A program made the translations under genes and the position numbers. This document shows, in pieces, positions 1 to 8,572 of a stretch of DNA of 39,658 nucleotides. This stretch comes from Parvularcula oceani (GTDB lineage: Bacteria > Pseudomonadota > Alphaproteobacteria > Caulobacterales > Parvularculaceae). The notes under the pieces are model-generated. The model was not told the origin of the DNA, made no database searches, and saw only the letters and a list, made by a program, of their open reading frames with translations. Within the stretch, counting starts at the first letter, position 1. The number at the start of each line of letters is the position of its first letter. The DNA lies in contig NZ_JPHU01000018.1 of NCBI RefSeq assembly GCF_000733125.1, forward strand, positions 1-39,658, in the 5' to 3' direction.

Positions 1-417
1 CACGTCCGCGCCGGCACCGCCCACGAGGAAGTCGTTCCCGTCATCGCCGAACAGCGTTTCCGACGCCGCGCCGCCGATCAGGACGTCCGCAAAATCCGAA
101 CCGTTGACCTGCTCGATATTCGAATACCGGTCGCCGTTCGCGTCTCCCGCCGATCCCGTGCCCCGGCCAAGATCGACCCGCACGCCGCTGCCGGCATTGT
201 AGAAGGACAGGATATCGAAGCCTGCGCCGCCATCGATCACGTCCGCGCCGGGGCCGCCTATGAGGAAGTCGTTCCCGTCATCGCCCATGAGGCTGTCATT
301 GCCGGTGCCGCCATCCAGAGTATCGTTGCCGATACCGCCGGAGAGAGTGTCGTTCCCCCCTCCGCCGATGATCCGGTCATTACCCGCTCCGCCGCTCAGA
401 CTATCATCATTCGCCAT
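1..417 (-). CDS. RTX calcium-binding repeat protein, C-terminally cut by window start
   Basis: The minus-strand frame is open from an ATG at 417 to the window edge, giving 139 visible residues and no stop. The start is preceded by TAGGAG six bases upstream. The protein has no signal peptide and begins almost at once with about ten RTX nonapeptides of the form GGxGNDxLx (for example [18 protein letters not shown]). These fold into a calcium-binding beta-roll and are the hallmark of proteins secreted by type I systems through a C-terminal signal, which would lie outside the window. A module of about 50 bases around 1-50 is repeated nearly perfectly around 238-290, so part of the array arose by recent duplication. 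Enzymatic or adhesive function cannot be told from the visible part. Confidence in the RTX call is high. Confidence 0.9.
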   Translation of the reverse strand, partial: MANDDSLSGGAGNDRIIGGGGNDTLSGGIGNDTLDGGTGNDSLMGDDGNDFLIGGPGADVIDGGAGFDILSFYNAGSGVRVDLGRGTGSAGDANGDRYSNIEQVNGSDFADVLIGGAASETLFGDDGNDFLVGGAGADV

Positions 418-580
418 TGCCGACTCCTAACTCCGTTTCCAACCTCGAACACCTGCACACAAAGCCAGGCCCACCTTGATCTAGGACACGCCCTCGGGGA
501 ACCGGGTAGCGGTCGCCAGCAATCCAGACGGCTATCACAGGCACTGAAAACCTTCAATGTATTCAGCCGAGCAGTGCCAT

Positions 581-598
581 TGCGGGGCGAGCCCCGCA
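581..598 (-). terminator. Hairpin downstream of the glycosyltransferase gene
   Basis: TGCGGGGC and GCCCCGCA form a perfect 8-bp stem around a 2-base centre, about 25 bases past the glycosyltransferase stop. There is no U tract, so a terminator role is inferred. Confidence 0.45.
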
Positions 599-622
599 GC
601 GTGGCATCTAGCCAGCCGCTCG

Positions 623-1882
623 TTACCCCATGCTGTCTTCGAGGCGCTCCTTCATCAGGCGCCCAACCCGCCCGGCCGAGGCGAACTCGGCGAGATCTTT
701 GCGGGCCTGCAGACCGAGGCGGCGGCGCAGGTTCGGCTCACGGACCAGTCGCACCATCTGCGATGATGCGGAGCGGACATCCGGCTCCGCCCACTGAGCA
801 CCGGGCAAAGCGTAGACGCCGTATGCGTCCATGACAGGACGAAGCGTGCATCCGACCAGAACCGAGTTGCACGCGCTCATGAAGTCGAGGTTTCCCGACC
901 AGCCCGTTGCCAGGACCGCCCGCCCCGCCGCCATCGCTTCGGCCAAGGGCAGGCCGAAACCCTCGGAACGATGAAGGGATACCATGACGTCGCAGGACAG
1001 GATGAGACGCCAGCGGTCGCCCTCCGACAATGACTCATCCATGATCCGTATATTGGGCGCGCCACCTGCCGCACCGACGAGGCTCGCCCGCGCCTCGGGA
1101 TCGGCAGCGAGACCACGGGTCTTGACGATCAGCAACTGCCTCTCGTCATCGCCGAAGGCTGCGGTAAAGGCGGAGATGACCGCCTCGGGATTTTTCCGGG
1201 CCAAGGATGATCGCGTATCTGCCATCGTCAGGAAGATCACGCTATCGGGAGGCAGCGCAAAGCGGGCGCGGTCTGGGGCTGTGCCGGGGGGAATGCGGAC
1301 AGCGTGTGGAATGGTGTGAGGACGCCGGCCGCGCCCCCCCAGCGCAAGGGCCGCAGACGTGAAGTCGCTCACGGCCCAGACGTCGGACACGAATGGCAGC
1401 GCATGCTCCCACCCGCGGGGGAAGGCCGGCAGTTCCCAGGCCCAATATCCGACCGTGTACCACGACCGCTCCCGGCCCATTCCCAGATGATGCAGGGAGG
1501 GCAGCACTTCAGGCGCATTGACCTGCAGGATCAACGTCCCTCTCTCATTCGCAGGCATCGAATGCAGCGGTATCTCGCTGCGAAGATCCATCGGCGCGAA
1601 GAAGGGAGAGAGATCGACGGCGAGCGGAGAGAGGCCGGCCTCGGTCAGAGCGCGCCATGTCGAACGCGCCGCCTCCCCTATTCCGTTGGCGGTACTGAAG
1701 AGCCCTGCGACCACAAGCGGCGCGGAGGGCAGAGGAGGCGCAGCTGCGGCCGGACGCGCGAGAAAAAGGTGAGCATAGGCTTGCCAGAGCGCAGGTTCGC
1801 CATGGCGCCGAAGGCGCCGACGCCAGGGTTCCGGCAATGACCGCCATGTCCGCCGCACAACTGCTTTCACGCCATTTCTCAT
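623..1882 (-). CDS. Glycosyltransferase, GT-B fold, family 4-like
   Basis: Transfers a sugar from an activated donor, probably to a surface polysaccharide or glycan in the cytoplasm. The C-terminal half carries the GT4 donor-binding signature EGFGLPLAEAMAAG followed by GRAVLATGWSGN, the E-x7-E motif of this clan. The N-terminal half has FSTANGIGEAARS, fitting the acceptor-side Rossmann domain with its glycine loop. I use the ATG at 1882 (419 aa), because the longer reading frame up to 2059 starts with TTG and its first ~59 residues look like low-complexity non-domain sequence. Neither start has a convincing ribosome binding site, so the N terminus is uncertain. It lies on the same strand as the RTX gene and a hairpin separates them. 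Acceptor and donor sugars cannot be predicted. Confidence 0.8.
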   Translation of the reverse strand: MRNGVKAVVRRTWRSLPEPWRRRLRRHGEPALWQAYAHLFLARPAAAAPPLPSAPLVVAGLFSTANGIGEAARSTWRALTEAGLSPLAVDLSPFFAPMDLRSEIPLHSMPANERGTLILQVNAPEVLPSLHHLGMGRERSWYTVGYWAWELPAFPRGWEHALPFVSDVWAVSDFTSAALALGGRGRRPHTIPHAVRIPPGTAPDRARFALPPDSVIFLTMADTRSSLARKNPEAVISAFTAAFGDDERQLLIVKTRGLAADPEARASLVGAAGGAPNIRIMDESLSEGDRWRLILSCDVMVSLHRSEGFGLPLAEAMAAGRAVLATGWSGNLDFMSACNSVLVGCTLRPVMDAYGVYALPGAQWAEPDVRSASSQMVRLVREPNLRRRLGLQARKDLAEFASAGRVGRLMKERLEDSMG

Positions 1883-2339
1883 CGAAAACAGTTCAGAAGG
1901 CGGAGCCACAAGTCCCTCACGCGGAGGATCAGAGCTACGATGATTTGGGTGGATAGCAAGCGGGTTAGCGAGCGCGACATCACCCGAGGGCGTGCGACCC
2001 CTGGTGGACAGCGAGACAGCCTCGGCCGCCGGGAGGACCAACGATCGCACCCGCCCCAAAAGGCGCGGACAAGATTGCCATGAAAGCTTAGGCTGGTGCG
2101 GTCGAGACGCTCGGAACCCTAAAAATATATCTGTAATATCAGTTCTTTGCAGATTTACTTAACCATTTTGTATCACAAAATGTATCCAAATTGTATCACA
2201 CCTATTGGACCCGTAGGTGAGGTGCACGAGCACGCACCCGCCATAAAAGTAACGGCCGGATACCGTTTTTGGCGAGGTGCTGAGCAGGCTGCTCAGCGCT
2301 GGCTCGGGGGGCCCGCATCGCTAATGAGATTATTCTCAG
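1883..2339. other. Intergenic region, AT-rich in its middle
   Basis: If the glycosyltransferase starts at 1882 this gap is about 450 bases. Its centre (about 2110-2210) is much richer in A and T than either neighbour, as expected for a promoter and for a junction between imported blocks. No gene is supported in it. Confidence 0.5.
2169..2197. promoter_or_regulatory. Three phased TGTATC repeats
   Basis: TGTATC occurs at 2169, 2181 and 2192, so the copies are 12 and 11 bases apart, about one helical turn. The first and third extend to TTGTATCACA. This is consistent with a multi-site operator upstream of the glycosyltransferase; the regulator is unknown. Confidence 0.35.
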
Positions 2340-3407
2340 TCACATTAGCCACACGAGCGCCGTTTGGTCCCGGTGGATAGGAGGCTTGCCCGCTGCCACG
2401 CTTTGATCCTCGCGCCTAATTGCCGGCCCTGATAGGACCGACCGATGCTCGGCGGAAAGTTCACTCACCAAGGCGGCCACGTGATCTAGCATCTCCCGTG
2501 CGTAGGGCATCTCTATGTCAACGGCATAGTCAGATGCTGCCCTGTTCGAAATCGCGGACCGGAGGACGGGACCGCCGAGGGTCGGTTTGCCTCGTCCGAC
2601 GTCTACTGCTGCCGAAATGATGCCGAGGCCAACCGAGAGCTTGTTGTTGTTGCGTGCCAGCATAGGCAGCACGGCTTCCTCCAGAGTGGCGTTATTGAAG
2701 GGGGCCAAGAGCTGCAGGAGCTCGCGGACGTCTCCTTCCCAAACGCCTGCGGAGAGGAAATCTCCCTCCTTCGAAAACGACGTCCAAAGGGTCTCTCCCA
2801 AAGCTTCCTTGCCGCTCGCGTAGCTCGGATGTTCCTCGAGGAGCGGTTTCACCTGATCCCAGACGGGTATCTGAAAATGAAAAGTGCTAATCGGTCCGAA
2901 GGTACCGAGCCAATGATTGCTCGGGAGGTACAAGCCAACCTCGGTTTCACCGGCGGTATAGTGATCCCAGAACCCAACAAAGATCCGCGATCTGAGATCC
3001 TTTGCCGCCGGTGCATCGACCGTCGGAATATCACAGCCGGCAATATCTGCGAGAGCCAGTCCGACCCGTTCGACGACATCGACACAGCGCCTGAAGGTCA
3101 ACTCCGCATCCGGGTCGTGTTTTGAATCATTGTAGAGCCTACGAAGGTCATGAAGCGCATCGATGCTGGACGATCGTATACTAAGCTTCGAAAGCCGCTC
3201 GACTAAATCGTAGAGGTTCGTGCGCCGGTTGGCCATAGGAAAGACCACCGTCTTGAGAAAGTATTCAATCCTAGATGCAAAAGGTTCAACGATTGCGGCG
3301 AGCTCAGAACGGGCGAATGTCTGGTGGCCGAGTCGGGCCAGTGCGCTCAGGACCGACGCCGCATCCTTGACGATAAGGTCCCCACGTGACCCGACTTCAT
3401 CGGCCAT
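2340..3407 (-). CDS. Hypothetical protein with HEPN-like motif, downstream of the Argonaute
   Basis: A 355-aa protein I do not recognise as a named family. The ATG at 3407 is chosen over a GTG at 3425 because GGAG lies upstream of it and not of the GTG. The protein is soluble, with no signal peptide or membrane segment. The N-terminal ~110 residues look all-helical and contain RRLYNDSKH (about residues 89-97), which resembles the R-x4-6-H motif of HEPN domains. The central part, including YLPSNHWLGTFGP, looks more like a beta-rich domain. It is on the same strand as the short Argonaute gene, about 150 bases downstream, so it may be a fourth gene of that defence locus or an independent one. 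HEPN membership is an inference from one short motif. Confidence 0.55.
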   Translation of the reverse strand: MADEVGSRGDLIVKDAASVLSALARLGHQTFARSELAAIVEPFASRIEYFLKTVVFPMANRRTNLYDLVERLSKLSIRSSSIDALHDLRRLYNDSKHDPDAELTFRRCVDVVERVGLALADIAGCDIPTVDAPAAKDLRSRIFVGFWDHYTAGETEVGLYLPSNHWLGTFGPISTFHFQIPVWDQVKPLLEEHPSYASGKEALGETLWTSFSKEGDFLSAGVWEGDVRELLQLLAPFNNATLEEAVLPMLARNNNKLSVGLGIISAAVDVGRGKPTLGGPVLRSAISNRAASDYAVDIEMPYAREMLDHVAALVSELSAEHRSVLSGPAIRREDQSVAAGKPPIHRDQTALVWLM

Positions 3408-3557
3408 AATGCCGCTACTCTCCACCGCGATGCTGACTGGTCATAAGCTGTATCATGTCCATCAACACGCTTTGCGTTGCTGTTTCGCAATCACCAATCC
3501 GGCTCAGAAGGAGCGGCTTCGCTGTGCCAGCCCCTGACCTATCGATGCTGGAGAGCG

Positions 3558-4988
3558 TCACATGAATAAACGAACCGGATATGGATGCGGCTTCAACTCG
3601 GGCATGCGCTTGACGATCTGCGCAAGCCGTCCGGCATAGTTGAGAGTCACGGGCATGCCGTCATAGGGACCGTCATTATTCCAGTCCATTTTGGTCAGTC
3701 CCAGGGTATCGCGGCAGAGATCTTGAAAATCACCGCGTCCTGCGTGCCGAGTGATCAAGAGGGGTGACGGAATCCCCTTGCCCTCCTTGTAGAAGCCCCC
3801 TCCCCTCAGGGTCACCTCAGGGAGATCCCCGCGGCTCCAAAGCAAGGCTTCATGACTGCCGAGCGGCATAAGGGTACCGCGGGCAACGGGATACCCTGCG
3901 ATTTTACCCTTCCGATCGACCCGATAACCGCGCCAACCTGTATCCTCTTGCACCTGAACCAGTTCGACGGCCTCGACAGATGAGAGGGCGTCGAGGCAAC
4001 CATCGATCTCCTGATCGCGGAACTCCGTGTTTTTGTGGACCAGAACCCGCTTAGGCAGTCCACCATTATGCTTGCGTTGGTAGATGGTCAGACTGCGGGC
4101 AATGATCTTGAACATCTGCGCGTGGCTTAAATACGGGTTGTCGCCGTAGACACGCACATTGTCAGCTTCGTAGGCGATAAATTCGAGACCGGAGCCTTCC
4201 GCGTCGAACACCTGCGCGCAGGCGATGGCGAACTTCGGACCGTCATCGTTGGAGCGCCGCATCGCGTAGTCGATACCGATAAAGGCCGTATCTGGAGCAA
4301 TCTCGTCGAGGACCCAGGGTACACCACCGGCTTTCGTATACAGAGCGATTGCGAGACGCCACATCACGCTGGCGCGACAATGGTAGTCGAGTGCTTTGTC
4401 GCTTCTGATCAGCTGCACGCTGATACCGAGGCTGGCACCGATCGCTTTGAGATAGTCATGTAGGTTGAAATCCTCCTCTACCCGTTCATAGAAGGCTGGT
4501 TCCCACACGGCATCGATACCGATGAAGACGACGTCAAAATCCATCCGCGTAGCATGGAGTTGCGTGATGGCGCGCTGAAGAGCGTCGGCGAGAACAACGT
4601 AAGGCTTCTCCGCTCGAAGGACATCCTCCGTCAGCCGGTCGGGAAGAACAATTTCGCTGGACGTTCCTGATGCAACTGGGTGGACGCCAAAGCCCCGCGA
4701 CATACCAGGATAATCCGGCCGGTAGGCAGCCCCGTCGCGGGGCCGGATGGTCGTCTCAAAATCGGCGATCAGTCCCCGCATGCGGTCCATCATCGATTTC
4801 TGACCGATCATGGCGATCCGAATCTGATCGGGGACACCAGCGATCCACGTCTTGCTGTAGGGTCCATGCCGGATGAGACCTCGCAGCGGGTTGGTGTCTA
4901 CGTTGCTATCGTCCGGCGATCCAAAGCGGAGCGACGGCTCTTTGAGCTTGAAATGAGCCGGCAGATCGAACGCTCTCAGACTGCTCAT
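3558..4988 (-). CDS. Short prokaryotic Argonaute (MID-PIWI), SPARSA type
   Basis: Guide-binding subunit of a short-Argonaute defence pair. At 476 aa it has the size of short pAgos, which have only MID and PIWI domains and no PAZ. The PIWI half shows the RNase-H-like strand FIGIDYAM (about 236-243) and the VHKNTEF segment (about 317-323) usual in short pAgos, and the protein ends in the hydrophobic PYPVRLFM typical of Argonaute C termini. The acidic catalytic tetrad is not evident, so it should be a non-slicing guide-directed sensor. It starts with ATGA overlapping the stop of the SIR2-APAZ gene and has GGGAGGG just ahead. Known pairs sense invader nucleic acid with a guide, then activate the SIR2 partner to destroy NAD. 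Family membership is firm; guide and target types are inferred from relatives. Confidence 0.92.
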   Translation of the reverse strand: MSSLRAFDLPAHFKLKEPSLRFGSPDDSNVDTNPLRGLIRHGPYSKTWIAGVPDQIRIAMIGQKSMMDRMRGLIADFETTIRPRDGAAYRPDYPGMSRGFGVHPVASGTSSEIVLPDRLTEDVLRAEKPYVVLADALQRAITQLHATRMDFDVVFIGIDAVWEPAFYERVEEDFNLHDYLKAIGASLGISVQLIRSDKALDYHCRASVMWRLAIALYTKAGGVPWVLDEIAPDTAFIGIDYAMRRSNDDGPKFAIACAQVFDAEGSGLEFIAYEADNVRVYGDNPYLSHAQMFKIIARSLTIYQRKHNGGLPKRVLVHKNTEFRDQEIDGCLDALSSVEAVELVQVQEDTGWRGYRVDRKGKIAGYPVARGTLMPLGSHEALLWSRGDLPEVTLRGGGFYKEGKGIPSPLLITRHAGRGDFQDLCRDTLGLTKMDWNNDGPYDGMPVTLNYAGRLAQIVKRMPELKPHPYPVRLFM

Positions 4989-6769
4989 ACGTCCCTCCCA
5001 CTAAAGCCGCTCACCGTACTGATGGTAAAACTCGCACCGATCCCTTTGTCGAACGACCCGGCCGAAAGGGAGACGTCCCCGTCCGCCGAACCGAGAAGAA
5101 TGGTTCGCCAGCTTTCGAGAAGACTGTTCGATGGGCCGTTGTAGCGGCGTGCCGTTCGTTCTCTAACAAATTCGTTGGCTTCGTTTCTCTGAGCCGCCGT
5201 GTTCTCCTCTCCCCATTCGAGATGTACCTTCGGCTCGAGAAGCAACCATAACCGCCCGCCCTTGAAATCGAGCCGAAGGCTGCAGGCCTCGTTCCAGTTG
5301 ATACCGGTGCTCCCGACGACACCGGACACGGCGCGAGGATAGCCAAGCCCCACCAACCGATCGGACGGAACGACTCTGGGGTTGGCCAGAACCAGTGTTT
5401 CGCCCCGCCGGTAGGTCAGCGGCAGCCCCGAAGTCGCCGACAGGGCCGCAAACAAGGCGTCGCGGAGAAGTCGACGCTCACCCGTCTCCTTGGCGAGGCG
5501 CTTATCCAAAATGGGGTGTGTGCTCCAGTCTTCGATGTCTCGGCCCGAGAACGCTGCGCGGAGGTCGTTATCGTTGCCGAAGGCGATGACCCCGTCCCGG
5601 ATACGCGTCGCGATCCCCGGTCGCCCTGAAGCCTCGAGCACTTCGCGGACCTCTCGCGCACCTCCGATCTTGCAGTCGATGAGCCTCGCCATTTGCGGGT
5701 AGGACGTGATCGGAAACGCATTGGTCCTGACGACCGGAAGCATTCTCCCGCGCTTTCCTTCCGGCATGGCGGCCCGCCGACCCTTACGGTCACGGCGAAA
5801 TGCGTCGGCCAGACCCTCGAGGGCTGGTAAGAACGTCGCCAGCTCCGACATTGCCTCATCGAATCCCTGTGCCTCGACGAGGCGTGCGTCGACGTCGTTC
5901 TGGCGGGCATAATGCAGAAGCTCGGTCACCGGGCCGAACACCTCACCGTCACCCCTGGTGAACCAGTAGAGGCCTTGGCTTAGCCCCCCTGCGTCGATTG
6001 CCTCACGGAGAGCCTCCATCACCGAGGCGTCGCGACCGGAATAGCCGATCAACGCGAGGCCCCGGGTCCGGCAGGCATCGACCAGGGCGCGCCTCAACGT
6101 TCGGTCTTGCGATCTTAACTCTTCGGCTGTGTTCTTGAGGCGTCGGCTTTGAAAGTCGCCATGAAGCTTCCCGTAGACGGGCCAGTTGCTTTCCGAAATC
6201 GCGTCGAGAACCGTGGATGGATTGTTCAGATCGCCGTGCGACAGCCGACCCGTGGTCTTGAAACGCGCCGCCGCCGCATCCTCGACCAACCGGTCGAAAT
6301 TCGTCGTCCACACGATGTCGCAGAGCGCCTTCTCCATCAGCGCCGCCAGCACCTTATGTCCATGGGTCGGGGTCGCCGACGACACCGCTTCGTCGATGTA
6401 TCGTCGCCGGTCCCGTTCATCGTGATAGGCGGCCTCAAAATAAGCCGCGTACTCGCTCGGGTCATCGAGCACCGGATAGTTTCCCTGATCGTCGAAGTAC
6501 CGCTGGATGATACGCCTCGTTCGTGGGTCGTTGTTGTCCGGCAACGCGGACTCGCGGACACCTTTCTGGGAACGGAAGATTGATCGCTTGAAATCCCAGA
6601 TCATATCCCAGCCAGTCTTGATGCCCGCAGACCGGGATGCCCCTGCACCGAGAAGCCACATGATCGAGCGCCCACGCCGTTCGAACAGGCGTAGGAAGGA
6701 TGGCAAGTCGAGCAGCAGTTCGTCCTCGCGGGCTCTTCCGTTCGCCTGCTGATCAGAAACGGATGTCAT
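4985..6769 (-). CDS. SIR2-APAZ effector of the short Argonaute pair
   Basis: Predicted NADase effector of a SPARSA module, 594 aa. The N-terminal SIR2-like domain has the NAD-binding loop LLGAGAS (about 39-45), TTNFD (155-159), KLHGD with the probable catalytic histidine (201-205) and GYSGRD (242-247). The C-terminal part from about 340 onward corresponds in position and length to the APAZ domain, which binds the short pAgo in place of the missing N/PAZ region. The start is an ATG with GGAGG four bases upstream. It overlaps the upstream HEPN gene by 17 bases and the downstream pAgo by 4, which implies coupled translation. In characterised relatives, guide-target recognition triggers NAD(P) loss and death or dormancy of the infected cell. 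All key SIR2 residues appear intact. Confidence 0.93.
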   Translation of the reverse strand: MTSVSDQQANGRAREDELLLDLPSFLRLFERRGRSIMWLLGAGASRSAGIKTGWDMIWDFKRSIFRSQKGVRESALPDNNDPRTRRIIQRYFDDQGNYPVLDDPSEYAAYFEAAYHDERDRRRYIDEAVSSATPTHGHKVLAALMEKALCDIVWTTNFDRLVEDAAAARFKTTGRLSHGDLNNPSTVLDAISESNWPVYGKLHGDFQSRRLKNTAEELRSQDRTLRRALVDACRTRGLALIGYSGRDASVMEALREAIDAGGLSQGLYWFTRGDGEVFGPVTELLHYARQNDVDARLVEAQGFDEAMSELATFLPALEGLADAFRRDRKGRRAAMPEGKRGRMLPVVRTNAFPITSYPQMARLIDCKIGGAREVREVLEASGRPGIATRIRDGVIAFGNDNDLRAAFSGRDIEDWSTHPILDKRLAKETGERRLLRDALFAALSATSGLPLTYRRGETLVLANPRVVPSDRLVGLGYPRAVSGVVGSTGINWNEACSLRLDFKGGRLWLLLEPKVHLEWGEENTAAQRNEANEFVRERTARRYNGPSNSLLESWRTILLGSADGDVSLSAGSFDKGIGASFTISTVSGFSGRDV

Positions 6770-7481
6770 GTGTCCTCCAATCGGTCGCGAGCAGCTCCGG
6801 TACGCGGCTCGAGGTCTCGACCCATCGGCGTGCTGCTGGCGACATCCAAGTCAGGGTTTGGAGGAGACTGTCATAGTCTTTGTCGAGACGGCGACGGTGG
6901 ATGGGCTCATGATGAGCGATCCGGTTGCGGAGCAGGCGCATATACTCAAAAGGTCTATGCGCCTTCTTCCGGTTCAGGCCCTGCCCTGCAGCCCCAGGAA
7001 AAGCGTGTCTGAGAGCAGGGCGCCATAGCGTCATCTCGTAGTTTGCTTTCCTATTTGGACTCGCGCGCCTGCCACCAGCGCCGAGCAGCGCCACCCAGAA
7101 CCCGAACGACAGATTGGCCACCATGTGCGGGGGATCGACAGGGTGCCCCTGTCTCAGGAGCCCGCGCTTGGATTCATCGATGTTCACGTTGGCTCGGGTA
7201 TCGAGGTCGCCGCTCAACGCGTCGTACCAAGTGACGCCGTATTGATCGCTCAGCGCGTTGTGGAGGCTGTTCCGGAGCGTCACCTCGACCGTCTGGAGCG
7301 GCCCGTAGAAGCCGGCGCTAACGGCAACGTTCCAACGGTACAGCTGCATCGCCATCTTTCGATCGCCGCCGCAGGCCGCCAGATAGGGTGCAAGGCGGTC
7401 GGTGGAGATCGCGGCTTGCAAAGCGTTTAGCTCTGCGGCTTCCCCCTGGTCGGTCTTGACTTGTCTGCCGTCTTTTGACAT
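6753..7481 (-). CDS. Abi-like HEPN protein, first gene of the Argonaute operon
   Basis: A 242-aa protein of the Abi-like (Abi_2/AbiF-type) family. It has the two usual landmarks: VEVTLRNSLHNAL (about 65-77) and a C-terminal LLRNRIAHHEP (about 183-193), whose R-N-x3-H matches the R-x4-6-H catalytic motif of HEPN ribonucleases. Such proteins are found in abortive infection and toxin-antitoxin loci, and several HEPN relatives cleave RNA. The ATG at 7481 is preceded by GAGAG. Its last 17 bases overlap the start of the SIR2-APAZ gene in another frame, so it belongs to the same transcript. The usual SPARSA locus has only two genes, so this protein may be an added RNase effector, a modulator, or a co-opted partner. 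Its activity is inferred from the motif. Confidence 0.85.
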   Translation of the reverse strand: MSKDGRQVKTDQGEAAELNALQAAISTDRLAPYLAACGGDRKMAMQLYRWNVAVSAGFYGPLQTVEVTLRNSLHNALSDQYGVTWYDALSGDLDTRANVNIDESKRGLLRQGHPVDPPHMVANLSFGFWVALLGAGGRRASPNRKANYEMTLWRPALRHAFPGAAGQGLNRKKAHRPFEYMRLLRNRIAHHEPIHRRRLDKDYDSLLQTLTWMSPAARRWVETSSRVPELLATDWRTHDIRF

Positions 7482-7555
7482 ACATCTCTCGTACGTCCCG
7501 GACCCGCCTCTGCGAAAGCATGCGCCCGGGGCAAATTTTTTCTGGTCTAATTCAG

Positions 7556-8092
7556 TTAGTTCGTGGAAACGTTCTTTGGACGTCGGCGATGCGCCTTGCG
7601 AATCACCGCCTTGCGCGCCTCCCTTGCCTCCTCGTCCGCCTGACGGAACTCAGGAGCCAGCACCTTTAGTCGTTCTACCAAACCCGACAAATCGTACATG
7701 TTGCTGAGTTTGCCGCCATGGCCTGCGTGGTGGCGCTCGATCCGCTTCACCAGGCCAGCGTCTTCGAGTTCCGCGATGTAGCGCTGGATCTGCCGCGGCG
7801 AGATGCCCAAACGTTCCGACAACGTGTCTTTGCTCGGATAAGGCTTACGCGCCTCATCCCACCAGAAATCACAGAGCTGCAGCAGCACCGCGAGCTGAGT
7901 TGGATTTAATCCCAACCGTCCCTGCGCCCGAAGCAGGAGCGACGGCACGATGCAGAAGCCGATATCCATCACCGGCTTGCTCCACTTCCGCTCCGACGCG
8001 CGAGACGCCTTCGGCTTCGGAAAAGCGACAACATTGTCGTCTGTATCTGCGACCTTGACCGCAGGCTTATCTGTTTTGTCTTTCTCGGCCAC
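7556..8092 (-). CDS. Winged-helix DNA-binding protein
   Basis: A 178-aa protein with a clear central winged helix: helices around PTQLAVLLQLCDFWW, then SKDTLSERLGISPRQIQRYI as the helix-turn-helix, then a wing ending GGKLSNMYDLSG. Ends are charged and likely disordered. I choose the GTG at 8092, with AAGGGG nine bases upstream, over a TTG at 8098. Proteins of this type are frequent on Rhodobacterales plasmids and ICEs, and the fold is shared by plasmid replication initiators and by regulators. It is 74 bases upstream of the HEPN-SIR2-pAgo operon on the same strand, so it may be cotranscribed with or regulate it. An imperfect inverted repeat upstream could be its own operator. Confidence 0.7.
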   Translation of the reverse strand: MAEKDKTDKPAVKVADTDDNVVAFPKPKASRASERKWSKPVMDIGFCIVPSLLLRAQGRLGLNPTQLAVLLQLCDFWWDEARKPYPSKDTLSERLGISPRQIQRYIAELEDAGLVKRIERHHAGHGGKLSNMYDLSGLVERLKVLAPEFRQADEEAREARKAVIRKAHRRRPKNVSTN

Positions 8093-8123
8093 GATCAAAC
8101 ACCCCTTGGCACTGAACTCAGCG

Positions 8124-8151
8124 GAGTATTCTCGTCCAGGCTAGAATATTC
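8124..8151. promoter_or_regulatory. Inverted repeat upstream of the winged-helix gene
   Basis: GAGTATTCT (8124-8132) and AGAATATTC (8143-8151) match at eight of nine positions as an inverted repeat, about 30 bases upstream of the GTG start. It is a plausible autoregulatory site. Confidence 0.35.
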
Positions 8152-8411
8152 AAGGGCTACCCACTGGTCAGCTATGACACTGGGCCATGGTCATGCGTGA
8201 CCTCAGCGCCCCGGTCGGAAGCGTCCGCTAAAGAAGCACTATTCACCTAGTATCCCTAGAAGCCTATAAACGAGTAGGCAGTAAGCCTAGTCAAGATTGA
8301 CCAGGGGTTCAGGTCTGCCGCCCCGCTTCGCGGCCGGGCCCTCGTGAACGGAGCCATCCAGTCGTCTGCGCCGCCGGGCCATCTCCGCCGTTCGGCGTCA
8401 ATCCCTGGGGT

Positions 8412-8518
8412 GGGCCGGGCTTCGCCCAGGTTCGGACGCGCCGCTCTCGCGGCGCGGCATCGGTTTGGCCTTTCCCTCGGCAGGTCGGGGGCCGGCACGC
8501 TCTGACCCGGTAACCGGG
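8412..8518 (+). repeat. Hairpin-rich repeat, left copy
   Basis: About 105 bases that recur with few changes at 12076-12178 in the same orientation. The copy holds GGGC-TTC-GCCC and GCGCCGC-TCTC-GCGGCGC hairpins, then a conserved tract with CCTTTCCCTCGGCAGGTC and ending CTCTGACCCGGTAACC. Both loops differ in the other copy (CTCC and TGTC), while the stems are kept. The pair brackets the nucleobase operon and its XRE regulator. The rest of the 8152-8572 gap shows no gene. Confidence 0.85.
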
Positions 8519-8572
8519 GGCCGGGTACCCCGCTACGGGGTGACTTCTCCACGCTAGTTCACAGACCGCTCT

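Noticed and set aside
8256-8552. A 98-aa minus-strand open frame
   Set aside because: It lies over the duplicated hairpin repeat and has no ribosome site or family features.
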